A DNA stretch of 64,000 nucleotides from contig BLAL01000324.1 of assembly GCA_015698045.1 (NCBI GenBank), positions 642,501-706,500 of the forward strand, in the 5' to 3' direction. Under the pieces are notes generated by a model. The model was given only the letters and a program-made list of their open reading frames with translations, was not told the origin of the DNA and made no database searches. Below are positions 1-10,171 of this stretch, in pieces (position 1 is the first letter of the stretch; every line of letters begins with the position of its first letter). The DNA comes from Rhizophagus clarus. Its lineage: Eukaryota > Glomeromycota > Glomeromycetes > Glomerales > Glomeraceae. A program made the position numbers and the translations under genes.

Positions 1-341
1 TTATGGGTAAAGCATGTCGTATTACATACGGACTGCAAAAAAAAAAAATGGAGTATAAGGGAATTTTTAATTTCATTATTATTTGTAAACCTTAAAATTT
101 ATTTTTAGACTTAATTTTTTAGGGGGTACATAGATTTTTTAAACAAAATAGTTAATTAAATAAAAAACGGTACACAACATTGATTTTTTGAATGATTAAA
201 TATTGTTCAATAAAATGTCTATATGATGTAAGTGTAATACGTAAATATCAAACATAATTTGATAATAAATGAATCAATAATTATTATATCTACTTAATTG
301 TAGCTATAAATGACTTTATAAGTTATAATATGATTCTTTTC
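1..341. other. AT-rich sequence downstream of Myb-like gene
   Basis: No open frame or repeat that I can support. It lies 3' of the minus-strand Myb-like gene and probably includes its 3' untranslated region. Confidence 0.4.
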
Positions 342-1137
342 TTAAAAAACTGGGTTCATTTTAATAGGCGTATTGAAATTGAATGTAACATAAGGTTCCA
401 TAATGGGCAGTATTGAAAGATTTTGTTGATTATATATTATATCTTTCAAACATGGCTTTGGTTGTAATGACAAATTTGGGCGAACACTTTCTACAGTCCG
501 ATTACGGTGACGAGAATTTCTTTCTTGTCTTTTGGCCTTTCTTAAATCACTTTTTAATTTTGAGTTCCAAAAATTCCTGACTCTATTCTCGGAACGAAGT
601 TTGCCAAATTTAACTTTTAAACCATTGACGACAAGTTTCCAATTAATGAGTCCGTTTATTCTTCTATTACTTTGTACATGTTCAATAATATATATTTTTT
701 CATCTTCCGTTAAGGGGTCAAGGCACACTATAAAAAAGAAACCCGTGAATATTTATTCTATTTGTTAAATAAGAATAAAATTAATAATACAAGGGTTTAC
801 ATACGTCGTGGATCAAGGTAATTATTCCAACTAGACGAAAAATTTTTTATTTAAGTTAGTTCACATTTTTTTTTTTTTTTCTTTTTTCTTAAAAAAAAAA
901 AAAAACTATTCAATCTAAACTTACTAATTAGAGAGTTGGTTTGGCTTGTATTTTGGGATTAACTTACTAATCAATACGAAACGATTATGTATATGTTCAT
1001 ATTCTTTCATATATTTCCTGATAAGTTTATTGCTCTACAAAAGTATAAATAAATAATAATAAGTAAAATATAAATATATATTATATCTTATATGATAATA
1101 ATATGTTAAGTACCTCTTCGTCGAATAATAATGACAT
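342..1137 (-). CDS. Myb/SANT-like DNA-binding protein, four exons
   Basis: Hand-spliced model: exons 1137-1114, 1034-925, 830-805 and 727-342. The introns of 79, 94 and 77 nt all start GT and end AG, and the frame closes at 181 aa. The start is the ATG at 1137, giving MSLLFDEE. Exons 2-3 encode a first helical SANT-like repeat containing KYKPNQLSNYWNNYLDPR, with the conserved Trp near its end. Exon 4 carries a second repeat starting LTEDEKIYIIEHV and ending RVRNFWNSKLKS. A basic tail, RKAKRQERNSRHRNR, follows. Myb/SANT repeats bind DNA or histone tails, so a nuclear role is inferred. A second locus at 44.5-45.4 kb has the same exon plan, including a 26-nt third exon, which supports this model. 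The last exon read alone would wrongly start at a GTG. Confidence 0.75.
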
Positions 1138-2740
1138 TTTTATATATATATATGTATATATTATGTTTTAAAATCGAGTGATAGAAAGATTTTTTTTTTT
1201 TTATTATTGTTTTTTTTTTTGTTTTTGTATATAATTTTTTAATTAAATCTAAGGGTAATTCTTTTTTGTTGATAGAAAATTTTTTAAAAAGTTCGTTGAG
1301 CAAAATGGTTATATATATTTATTTATTACCGCGACAGTTTTCTTTGTGTCACATCATTAATCATTTTATGACCGGAGTTTTGGTGATCAAAAAAGAAAAA
1401 CAAGGTTAACCAGGTTAGTCAATTACTTTATCCTGTTGTTAAAAATTATATTGGCACATCGAAATTAATTTATGAATGCCAAATAACTTTTTTTATTTTT
1501 AAAAAAAGAAAAAGGTATTATTTTATATAAATTTATAAAAAAAAAGTACCGTACTTTATTCTACTAAATTATGAATGATATTCGGATCGAAGAAAATTTG
1601 CCAAAATTGGAAATACTGCGTTTATACGTGGAGAAACATACGCACAATAAAAATTCAATTGCTGTGCATATAAAGTCTTTCAACTGTAAATGACATCATA
1701 TAAACATGTGTCACTGCGTTGTTATGATAATGAAATCCAAAGTTATCATTATGAATTCGCAATTTTGTAAATTTAGGAATCTATAAAGAAAGAATAATGG
1801 CTTTATTAGAGTTATTAATAATTTGTTCCGTAATGAGTGAGCAATGAATATGAGTCATCATTGCATTGTTGCATTGTTACAGAAACCATTGTAAAATCGG
1901 AGCGAAAATTATTTAATAATCCTATGTGAAACATGAATAATGATTAATAAGTCTTTTGAAATGAAGTTGCATATCTTGGATTTTTCTAGAATTGATAATA
2001 TAAATTAATAATATATAACGAGTTAAGACGCTAACGTACTCATTGGTCTTCATAACCCATCTAGTCATCGTCAAGAATAATTATGGCAATCGCATAATTC
2101 AACCATACAAAAAATTCATTTACATAATTCCGTCTTCATTGTTGAAAAAGTTGGTCAATTCTAACACATGTACGTGATTCTAACTAACATATTATAACGA
2201 GCGTTCGGTTTGCTTTTTTTAGGTATTATATCAGAACATTCTCCATTATTATATTTGTTGTTCTACTATTTATTGAAATATTTTCGAAAAAGAATATTTT
2301 TTTTCTCTCTCTTTTTTTTTTATTACCTTTTCTTCTTCTTTTTTTTTTGTTCGAAAACATTTTTAAATATAAACCTAAGTTGATACAACAAACTTTATTA
2401 CCTTTTTTGATTGTAGAATTACAGTCCTTTTCAAGATCGTATGTTTATACTTCTAAATATTTCAAAGTCAAATACAATTACTGATATTTCGCATGCTATA
2501 TTTTTTTTGTAAGATCAACATATTGTATATGAATAATTTTTTTTCAACAAAACGTCTAACAGTTGTAAAATGATTAAAATAATTACTATATTTATATGTC
2601 AAATTATGGCTTCACCCTAGATCCGTTGAGTTATATTATAATATGAGTCCATTTATTCCATTTCATTCAATTTTTGTCTCCTTCCTAATCCGGGTTAGGG
2701 GTTGCATTACGTATTGTCTTTGAGGATTGTTCTCTGTTCC
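1138..2740. other. intergenic, AT-rich
   Basis: Long A and T homopolymers and an AT-dinucleotide run near 1140. I see no coding frame. It should hold the promoter of the Myb-like gene, but no motif stands out. Confidence 0.4.
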
Positions 2741-3085
2741 AATTAGAACTCAGGTTTCTTACTAATTATCCAATCCTTGGAAACTTCATTATATTCATGA
2801 CCGCCTTCAACTTGAAGAAAAACCTGGGCTAAGAATTTTCCGTATCGGAAACGGAGTTTTCAAATAAGAGATGAACATCTTGTTGATATTTGATTTGTAA
2901 CCAATTTACGCCATAATTATGTTCACTAGCCAAAATAATGTAAACAACGTAAGGTAACACAATGTTATTGTAGTATGTACACAATATATTCAAGAAAGGC
3001 CTAGAACAATCTATACGGAGTACATGATCAGCAAAATCAGCCTCAGCGCACACAAAAAAAATTATCGAGCTAGATTTTAGAAACA
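2741..3085 (-). pseudogene. unrecognised decayed coding fragment
   Basis: Two minus-strand frames with coding-like composition abut across one frameshift near 2835. The upstream piece contains SEHNYGVNWLQIKYQQD and ends VSDTENS. The downstream piece begins AQVFLQVEGGHEYNEVSK and ends KKPEF before a stop. I do not recognise the family. Base composition is less AT-rich than the surroundings, so this is probably a relic of a gene or transposon rather than chance, but neither a start codon nor a splice structure is evident. Confidence 0.25.
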
Positions 3086-3107
3086 TGAACTCGAATAACC
3101 ACACCAC

Positions 3108-4225
3108 ACATGTTATTTATCGAAAAAAGTTTCGTACTTACTCGATAATGGCAAAAACATAATTTAATTAATAAACGAGAAATATATAAACATTTACATA
3201 TTAATACTGTTAATACTTTTAATACCCTGATCTCTGTATCAAAACTCTGTGTTGCAAATTCGATTCTCGAATAATGGATATTCTTGTACACTATTATGAA
3301 TCATGAAGAGAAAGTGTCGTGGAAGCAAAGCGACCAGGCACGAAGTACTGGAATGTTCCTAGAGGTTGATAATGCAATCAAATAAAAGACTGAGATAACA
3401 TGAAAGTAACGAAGTGCCGTGGTTTATAGAAGCAAAGTGATCTCGTAAGTGACTGGAATTCAGCAACTTAGTACCACGAGGACAACCTTAACTCCAAATA
3501 TGAGTCTATTTTACAAAATTTTAGCGATATGATTATTATTACTATGAGTTGTTATTTCGATTTCTCTTTATAAATAAATATATAAGAGATACACGGATGA
3601 AGATGCGAATATAATCTAAAATAGACTTGGATAATTCTTTGTGAGATGTAAGATGTAAGGAGGAAATGGTAGCAAATGAAGAATGGTGATTCATAAGATT
3701 AACGAAATATCATGCATTAAATAGTATATTATTATCACACGTAATAGTTCAAAACAATATTGAAGATTTAATAATTAATTGAAACGTTAAGATTAAATAA
3801 ATGTTAATATTTGTACTGTATATGACCAATCAAATATTTAGTTTTATCTTGCACAGTATTTTTAATTATGTGATACATATGATATACGTTTCAGAGTATT
3901 ATAATATTGAGTCATGTGAATCAAAAATGTTACATTCGAGATTGCTAAATTGTTGCAAAATTATTATGGAAAATTATTCATCACAATGATTTACAAATTA
4001 TAATTTTGACTAAAAAAGTGTCAGAATAAAAAATATATAAATGACAGCCAAAGCGGATTACAAAAAAGAGATAACGTATAATATTTAATTAATATATTAA
4101 TTTATTTTATATATATTAATTTCTTTATCTAATAATATTATATATATTATTTTCTAATATTATATATATTATTTTCTTTATCTTCTTATATATATTTTTT
4201 TTTACTTGACGACCTTGACGAAACC
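3108..4225. other. intergenic with a short imperfect direct repeat
   Basis: Between about 3310 and 3470 the motif GAAGCAAAG(C/T)GA followed by an AGT(A)CTGGAAT-like motif occurs twice, suggesting a short diverged direct repeat. From 4080 to 4200 the sequence is almost pure A/T with TATATTA runs. No gene seen. Confidence 0.3.
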
Positions 4226-5138
4226 ATGTCAAAGGATACAGTACCCGGTAATGAAGTGGATTCAACATTTTAATGCTCAAAGCATTTTCTACGCTCGCTC
4301 ACACTCTTTTCTTATTCTCTTCTCTTTCTCATTCTCATTAGAATTCTTAAACAAATTGGATCTCAATCGCATTTATACTCAGGAGGAGCTTGAACTAATT
4401 AATGATCGTCTTAAAGTTCGTACTAACTTTGAAAATGGAAGATTGATCCCTATTCCACAAAATCCAATTGCCCATGAAGCTATTGTACATGAGATTTCCA
4501 GACAACTCGGCAACTGGAATATTATTAACCGCCAAAATGGCATTGTTACTACATCTCAAGGAGGTTTTAATTTTAGTGTTACTGGTCGTAGAAAAATCCG
4601 AGCGCCACATATTGCTTTTACACCGGAAGATACTTATGACTCTCTTAATGAGAAACAACTTTGGACTCTTGAAGGCCGACCTTTTACTCCCATATTCGTT
4701 GCTGAAGTAAATGTTATAAATCATGCAATATTCAATGAAATTGACAATAGATTCAAAAATGATTATTTTGCAGATGGAACATCTGTAAGGTTAGGATGGT
4801 TGTTGGATCCAAGGAACAAGATGATCTGGACTTATGAGAAGGTTGATGAAAATGTACCCGAAGCTAAAAAATGTCAATGGGAAGATTTAGATGGTGGTAA
4901 TATTTTACCAGGGTTTACTTTAAATTTATCAATAATTGAGAAAATTATTTCACAGGTATTTGTTTTTTTATCACTTTTATGTTGTATATATATAATATCA
5001 CGTTTTTATTTATTTATTTATTTTTTATAGGATGTTGATGAAATGGGAGATAAATGTCCTTATTGTGATTCAAGTTTTATTAAAGTTTATGATATGATGG
5101 AACATTTGAACAAAGTACATCTTATTGTTGATAATTAA
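4226..5138 (+). CDS. Uma2-type PD-(D/E)XK nuclease-fold protein with C-terminal C2H2 finger
   Basis: Hand-spliced: exons 4226-4247, 4342-4955 and 5031-5138, with introns of 94 and 75 nt that keep the frame; 247 aa. The start is the ATG at 4226 (MSKDTVP-EFLNKLDLNRIYT). A later ATG at 4251 would need retention of intron 1. Residues about 20-200 resemble the Uma2/DUF820 nuclease fold: HEAIVHEISRQLGNWN, then APHIAFTP, then PIFVAEVN, then a Lys before DYFADGTSVRLGWLLDP. The usual catalytic Asp after the Pro of the APD motif is His here, while the decayed paralogue at 49 kb keeps APDVAF, so loss of catalysis is likely. Exon 3 encodes CPYCDSSF...HLNKVH, a C2H2 zinc finger. A role in DNA binding without cleavage is inference. 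Confidence 0.72.
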
Positions 5139-5382
5139 AATTGATAATTTTTTGACATATATTTTTATTAATAATAAATGAATATAGAATAATATTTTTG
5201 TTAACTGGCTTAATAATAACTATCTTGACTTGATATCAAAAACTAACGTGATCGACAAGTCATATATTGATTGGAAAATCAATAAAATCTGCTAAAATAT
5301 AAAATTTGTTACTTACTAATTACTGATTTAGAAAGAAAAATAAATAGTTATCCATTTATTAAATAAAGATCTCATTGTTTAA

Positions 5383-6768
5383 TTACTTAAAATACTTCAT
5401 AATTTTCTACTGCAAAATTTGATGGAATGCCTATATTAGGGTAATGAGTGTCACTAGCATCATAAGTCCAATTATTGGAATCAGGGCAACATAAACCACC
5501 CATACTAGGCCCTTGATCACTAAAGCAACAAATAGCATAGTAACTTGCGTTATTCGCCGGAACCATAATATAAATCCATCTGTAAACCTAAATAAAAAAC
5601 TATCTTTTATGTTTTCATCATAATCTCCATTACAGACAAGTGGATTATATCCTCCAATTAATTGTGTTGAGCCTTAAATTTTTGCTATCCAAATAGTAGC
5701 TCCTTTATTATCACAATTTTTATGAAATGATGCTGCATTAAATCCATCTCGACTTGAATATTATATAAAAACTCAAATTTATAGGGAGATTTTTTATTTT
5801 TATAATATAACGAATTTTTTTTGTCAATCCATGATGAAAAAAAAGCAATATGATCTGATTTAATTAAGGTAGAAACATGTAGATATTTTCTTGAAGGTGC
5901 TACATTAGTTTTAGATTTCATATTAGGGATTATATGAAATTCTAAAAGATTATGAATTAAATCTTGTGGTAAGATCTCTTTATGACAATAAACCTTATAA
6001 AAAAAATCTGTAGAACTAATGTCATAAAATCTAATCAAAGGAATAAATCTGTGTAATAATCTCTTAATCTTTGTAACATCTTCTATACTCCATTTTGTTG
6101 GATTTTGTTGTGTAAAGCACCATCTTAATAAACTCTTCCAAACTTCAATTTCATCCATGTTTAAATCATCTTTTTTTAATAATAATTCTAATAAAGGGGC
6201 CTTCAAATTAGTGAAATTATTAAAGCTAAACAAGATTTTAGGTTCTTCACAAATTTTTTCAAGACAAAAATTCCATAAATCTGTAAATGTTTCACGCTGA
6301 TAGACAGTTTCAAGAATACCAGTTGGATTTTGATGTAAAAATTCGGTTTGATGATTAATCAAATATTCTTGAATATGAGAAATTAATTGTTGATTAGTTC
6401 ATCAATTGCTATTAATAATTTTAATACATCCGGTCCTTGTAAATTTTTCAATTCAATATTTCCGCAATAAATAAATCTAAAAAATAATTAATTTTTTTTT
6501 GCGTTCATATAAAATAAATATTAGAGGTATTATTTATTTATATAAACATATTTTACATTACCTAAGAATTATATTAAATAAATATTTGGCTTTCTAAAAA
6601 TAAATTTTCATCTATTTTTTCAGCCCATTCATTAGAAAATGCAGAACGAAAGTATTGTGACCTAATACATAAAATGTTTGAATGAGTATGAAATTCTTTC
6701 ACATTTGATTCTTCTCCTGCATAAATAATAACATCAAGATAATAATGTAAATAAGCCACAGATGACAT
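5383..6768 (-). pseudogene. decayed BTB-BACK-TLDc gene (copy 1)
   Basis: Collinear with the intact copy at 41.4-42.9 kb. The BTB start is altered: MSSVAYLHYYLDVIIYAGEE replaces the normal first 20-30 residues. Exon 1 then shifts frame after NLFLESQIF. The BACK part is readable from about 6362 to 5930. The TLDc part has a premature stop near 5675 and a replaced stretch near 5550-5580, and the C-terminus is cut by TAA in place of CAA. It shares the NGDYDEN-like segment with copy 3 rather than copy 2. The gene is broken in several independent places, so it is old. Confidence 0.8.
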
Positions 6769-7017
6769 GAGCGTGATTTAAAATGCTAATTTAATTTGTT
6801 TTAAACATGATTTGTTCTAATCTAGTACTAAATCGAGTCATTACATTTCCGATTCGAACTTTTTGCATTTCGTGTTTCAAAAAGTTTTATAATTCTACTA
6901 AAAGTTTTGATAACATTTTTTAAGAATAGGCGCAAAAATTTCAGCTAAATCACAGCATATCAGATATTTATTCACATTTCTGTGTGACATGGTTGGACTG
7001 ATTAGTGTAGCAAAAAC

Positions 7018-7026
7018 TATAAAAGG
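7018..7026. promoter_or_regulatory. TATAAAAGG element 5' of BTB copy 1
   Basis: TATAAAAGG preceded by AGCAAAAAC and a TGTGACATG motif. The same block is found 5' of BTB copies 2 and 3. A TATA role is inferred from the sequence and its conservation; the orientation as written points away from the BTB gene. Confidence 0.3.
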
Positions 7027-7424
7027 TGTCATCCTTTTTGATGTTATTCTCATATTTTATTTACATTTTTTCTCGGATTTCTTTTGTTAGACCAAATTCT
7101 TTTTTATTTATTTTTAAGATACAATTGTGTTAAATTTCTTTATCACCTATTTTGATTAACAAATACATTTCTTCACTTTTGTCCAAAGCGAAGCAGAGGA
7201 CTTTAATATCAGCCAAGAGTCCAAGACCGTGCAATGTCTTTCTGTCACGTTGTAATAATGACCAACCAAATTTTGAGTCAACAATAAAATGATCATGTAT
7301 TATAAAACTTCAGATAGCTGATTATTCAAATTATTTTTAAAGAAGTTAACAATCACGTTCTTTGTAGAGTTATTTTATAAATCATTGATTTAAGCTATGT
7401 TAACGATGTAGTGCAGAGTATTAC

Positions 7425-7470
7425 AATTTATTAATTATCAATTATTGAACGAGCAGAAGGGTTAAAACAA
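7425..7470 (-). pseudogene. possible remnant of exon 1 of the His-rich secreted gene family
   Basis: The stretch with GGGTTAAAACAAATAGAGTTAA aligns by eye with the signal-peptide exon of the gene at 54.56-55.03 kb and with a similar relic near 43.3 kb. No complete exon survives. Confidence 0.2.
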
Positions 7471-7479
7471 ATAGAGTTA

Positions 7480-8520
7480 ATTTCTATTTTTTTTTAAAAA
7501 ATTTTAAGTTATTATTGAGAAACCAATGAAAAGCGAATTTTATAAAATTTCCGTTCTTATTATGTTTATGACTTATATAATTATTTCGCTATTACTTGCG
7601 CTAGAAAAAAAAAAAATGTTTGAGAGCTATTCAAATCCCGAAATCTCTTTTATTAACTAGTACACAAAATCGTAATAATGACTGCAGCGAAATATAAAAA
7701 TATTTTTATCATTTTCCAAAAAAAAAAAAATGTCTTTCATAATAATAATTCTTTCGAGATTTTATAATCTATTACTTGCACGTTTACTGACATTAATTTG
7801 TTATTTTCCTTAATATATCAACTGTATTCATTCATTATTACCACGAAAGGATATTATTTCTTTATTATCCACATTATATAATAACGTTTATTAGGATAAT
7901 AACGATTGTACAAAGATCAGATTATCCATTTTATTTAGTAACATCTACGGCGGCGATTATTATTGGGATTAGAATCGATTCCCATTATTAAAATCGATTA
8001 TAGAATTGATTAATCGCGATTAATCGTTTCGCAGGATTCGATTCTAGAATTCGGTTTTTGATTTTAATTTCGTTATTACTGCATTTTACAAAAATTTATA
8101 CATTTCTTCTCATCCGCTATCCCTTTCTTTTAGAAAATAAAAGTTTTTTTTTCCTACTTTACTCTTTATTCCCACCCCTCCTTTTTAAAAAAATTTTTCT
8201 TTTTTTTTCCAACTTCACTTTTTTTTTTAAAAAAATTTTGTTTTGGTTCCCTTATATTTTTTATTCCCTATTTTTTTTTATTTCCTCTTCATTTTTCCAA
8301 CTTCGTTAAAATTTTTATTTATTATTTTATTTTCCACCACTTCCCTTTCTTTTGTAAAATATTTTTTTTCGTTAAAGATAATTTTACATTATATTTTTTT
8401 TTCGTTTTGTTTAATTTTTTCATAGGCGAGTCTTTTTCTTTTTAAAGGTCTGGTTCAGGATTCTTTCTTTTTTGTAGGTCAATTCTTTTTGTAAGTTATT
8501 TCCTTTTCATAGATTTATTT
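7480..8520. other. intergenic; pyrimidine-rich tract from about 8050 to 8500
   Basis: The first part is plain AT-rich DNA, with a small palindromic patch of repeated ATCGATT/AATCGATT words near 7960-8050. From 8050 onwards the plus strand is almost all T and C. Open frames there are Phe/Leu/Ser-only products of base composition and are not called. Confidence 0.4.
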
Positions 8521-8860
8521 CGTTCTTCATGGGTTGATTTCTTACTTCATGAGTTGATTTCTTTCTTGTGGATTGATTTCTTCCTTCATGGGTTGATTTC
8601 TTTCTTCGTGGGTTGATTTCTTCCTTCGTGGGTTGATTTCTTTCTTCGTGGGTTGATTTCTTCCTTCGTGGATTGATTTCTTTCTTCGTGGATTGATTTC
8701 TTTCTTCGTGGATTGATTTCTTTCTTCGTGGATTGATTTCTTTCTTCGTGGATTGATTTCTTTCTTCGTGGATTGATTTCTTTCTTCGTGGATTGATTTC
8801 TTTCTTCGTGGATTGATTTCTTTCTTCGTGGATTGATTTCTTTCTTCTGGATTGATTTCT
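8521..8860. repeat. 20-bp minisatellite, about 17 units
   Basis: Tandem unit GATTGATTTCTTTCTTCGTG with variants GGTTGATTTCTTCCTTCGTG. The array is regular from 8591 to 8850, with a few degenerate or 19-bp units on the left. The unit is not a multiple of three and its minus strand holds no stop in any frame, which creates long apparent proteins with a 20-residue period (KKSIHEERNQS-like). I treat those as artefacts. Confidence 0.9.
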
Positions 8861-8870
8861 TTTTTGTGAG

Positions 8871-9552
8871 AATAAAAATTTTTCAATAATAAAATGTTTG
8901 ATTTTATAAAGTTTAACCAATTACAAAGCAATAAAGCTCACATTGTACCTACACTAGTGACTAGTTATCCAGTTATGACTTATGAGATAACTTAAAAGTT
9001 ATAGTTTAAAGAACCCTGTCCTAATAATTGAACTAAATGACTTTAATAAATGTTGTCTTATAAGAAAGTTAGAACAAGAGTTATACCAATATAATTTACG
9101 TGCCCATTTATTTGAATATTTTGGTAGCATTTTCATATATGACCTTTAAAACAAGAATCTCTGGATAATTCTACTATAATTCTAAAAGAAAAATAGTCAC
9201 TAATATTTGCTATTTTAAAAGTTGAATAAATCTCTATAAGAGTTGTTATAACGCCTTTATATAAAGAATTTAAAAAAATCTTGTTTTTTAATATACGAAA
9301 AAAAAAATAAATTTACAGTCGATCCTAATCTTTATACCAAATTTTCTTATCGCGCGAAAACGTTCAAATATGATGGATCCCAGTTAAATAATTCTTTAAA
9401 TTCTTCGCTATAATATCTAATAATGAATTTGGAGTGAAAATCAGAAAGGTTCATTATATCAGGGGCATCATATAGTAGATTTTTAGCTATACTAATTTCT
9501 TAACATTTTTCAAAATTGTTCATTCGTATTTAATATTACTAAAATTATTACA
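8871..9552. other. intergenic, no feature recognised
   Basis: AT-rich DNA between the minisatellite and the LINE target duplication; no open frame or repeat that I can support. Confidence 0.4.
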
Positions 9553-9569
9553 TAGCAAAAGAAGTTATA
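9553..9569. repeat. target-site duplication, copy c
   Basis: TAGCAAAAGAAGTTATA, directly followed by the T-rich (poly-A on the minus strand) tail of the LINE. Identical to 18276-18292 and 19565-19581. Confidence 0.85.
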
Positions 9570-10171
9570 TTTTTTTATTTTTTTATTTTTATTTTTTATT
9601 TTTATCTGGCGTACAAACAATTAGAACAGAAACAATATTGTCGACCAAGAAAAACAGGAATGAAAATAAATGATCCATAACTAACTATCACCGTTTCTAG
9701 AAGACCCAGCTTTGTCCGCCTCCGAACCAGAGGAAGGTTATAAACCTACCTACCGAGTCCTAGGAGGACTTTAAATTAAACACACCAGAAAAAACTATAA
9801 GCTACAGAAGAACTGGAATTACAAAAAGAAAAAAGGAAAAAATCTATATTATATGAAGAAGTCGTATCAATGACATGAGAAGACCATGGTCCATGGTGGC
9901 GAAAGTTACTCGACATTGCGTATATAAAAGCAACGCTGTGATCTTGTAAACTCCTGAAAGAAGCGGTTTGATAAAAGTGTCGGGTGTTAAAGTTGTCAGC
10001 ACGAATGTGCCGTCGTTGAGATTCATGATCAGCGTTAGCTCTGTATAGTTGGGCATCTTCAGGGCTTGATGTTCGTTTATGTCTTTGACGGTATTGACGA
10101 TAAGTATGTTTTTTCACTTGATGAACAGTTTTCCATTTCTTGAAGCTATCATTTCGGGGTTTCCAAATAAC

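Noticed and set aside
2690-2705. Telomere-like GGGTTAGGGG
   Set aside because: A single occurrence without tandem repeats; not a telomere.
8058-8425. Long plus-strand frames of Phe, Leu and Ser
   Set aside because: They follow from the T/C-rich base composition; no domain, start context or splice signal.
8507-8931. Two overlapping minus-strand repeat proteins in the minisatellite
   Set aside because: The repeat unit lacks stops in all minus frames, so the frames arise automatically; no independent evidence of coding.
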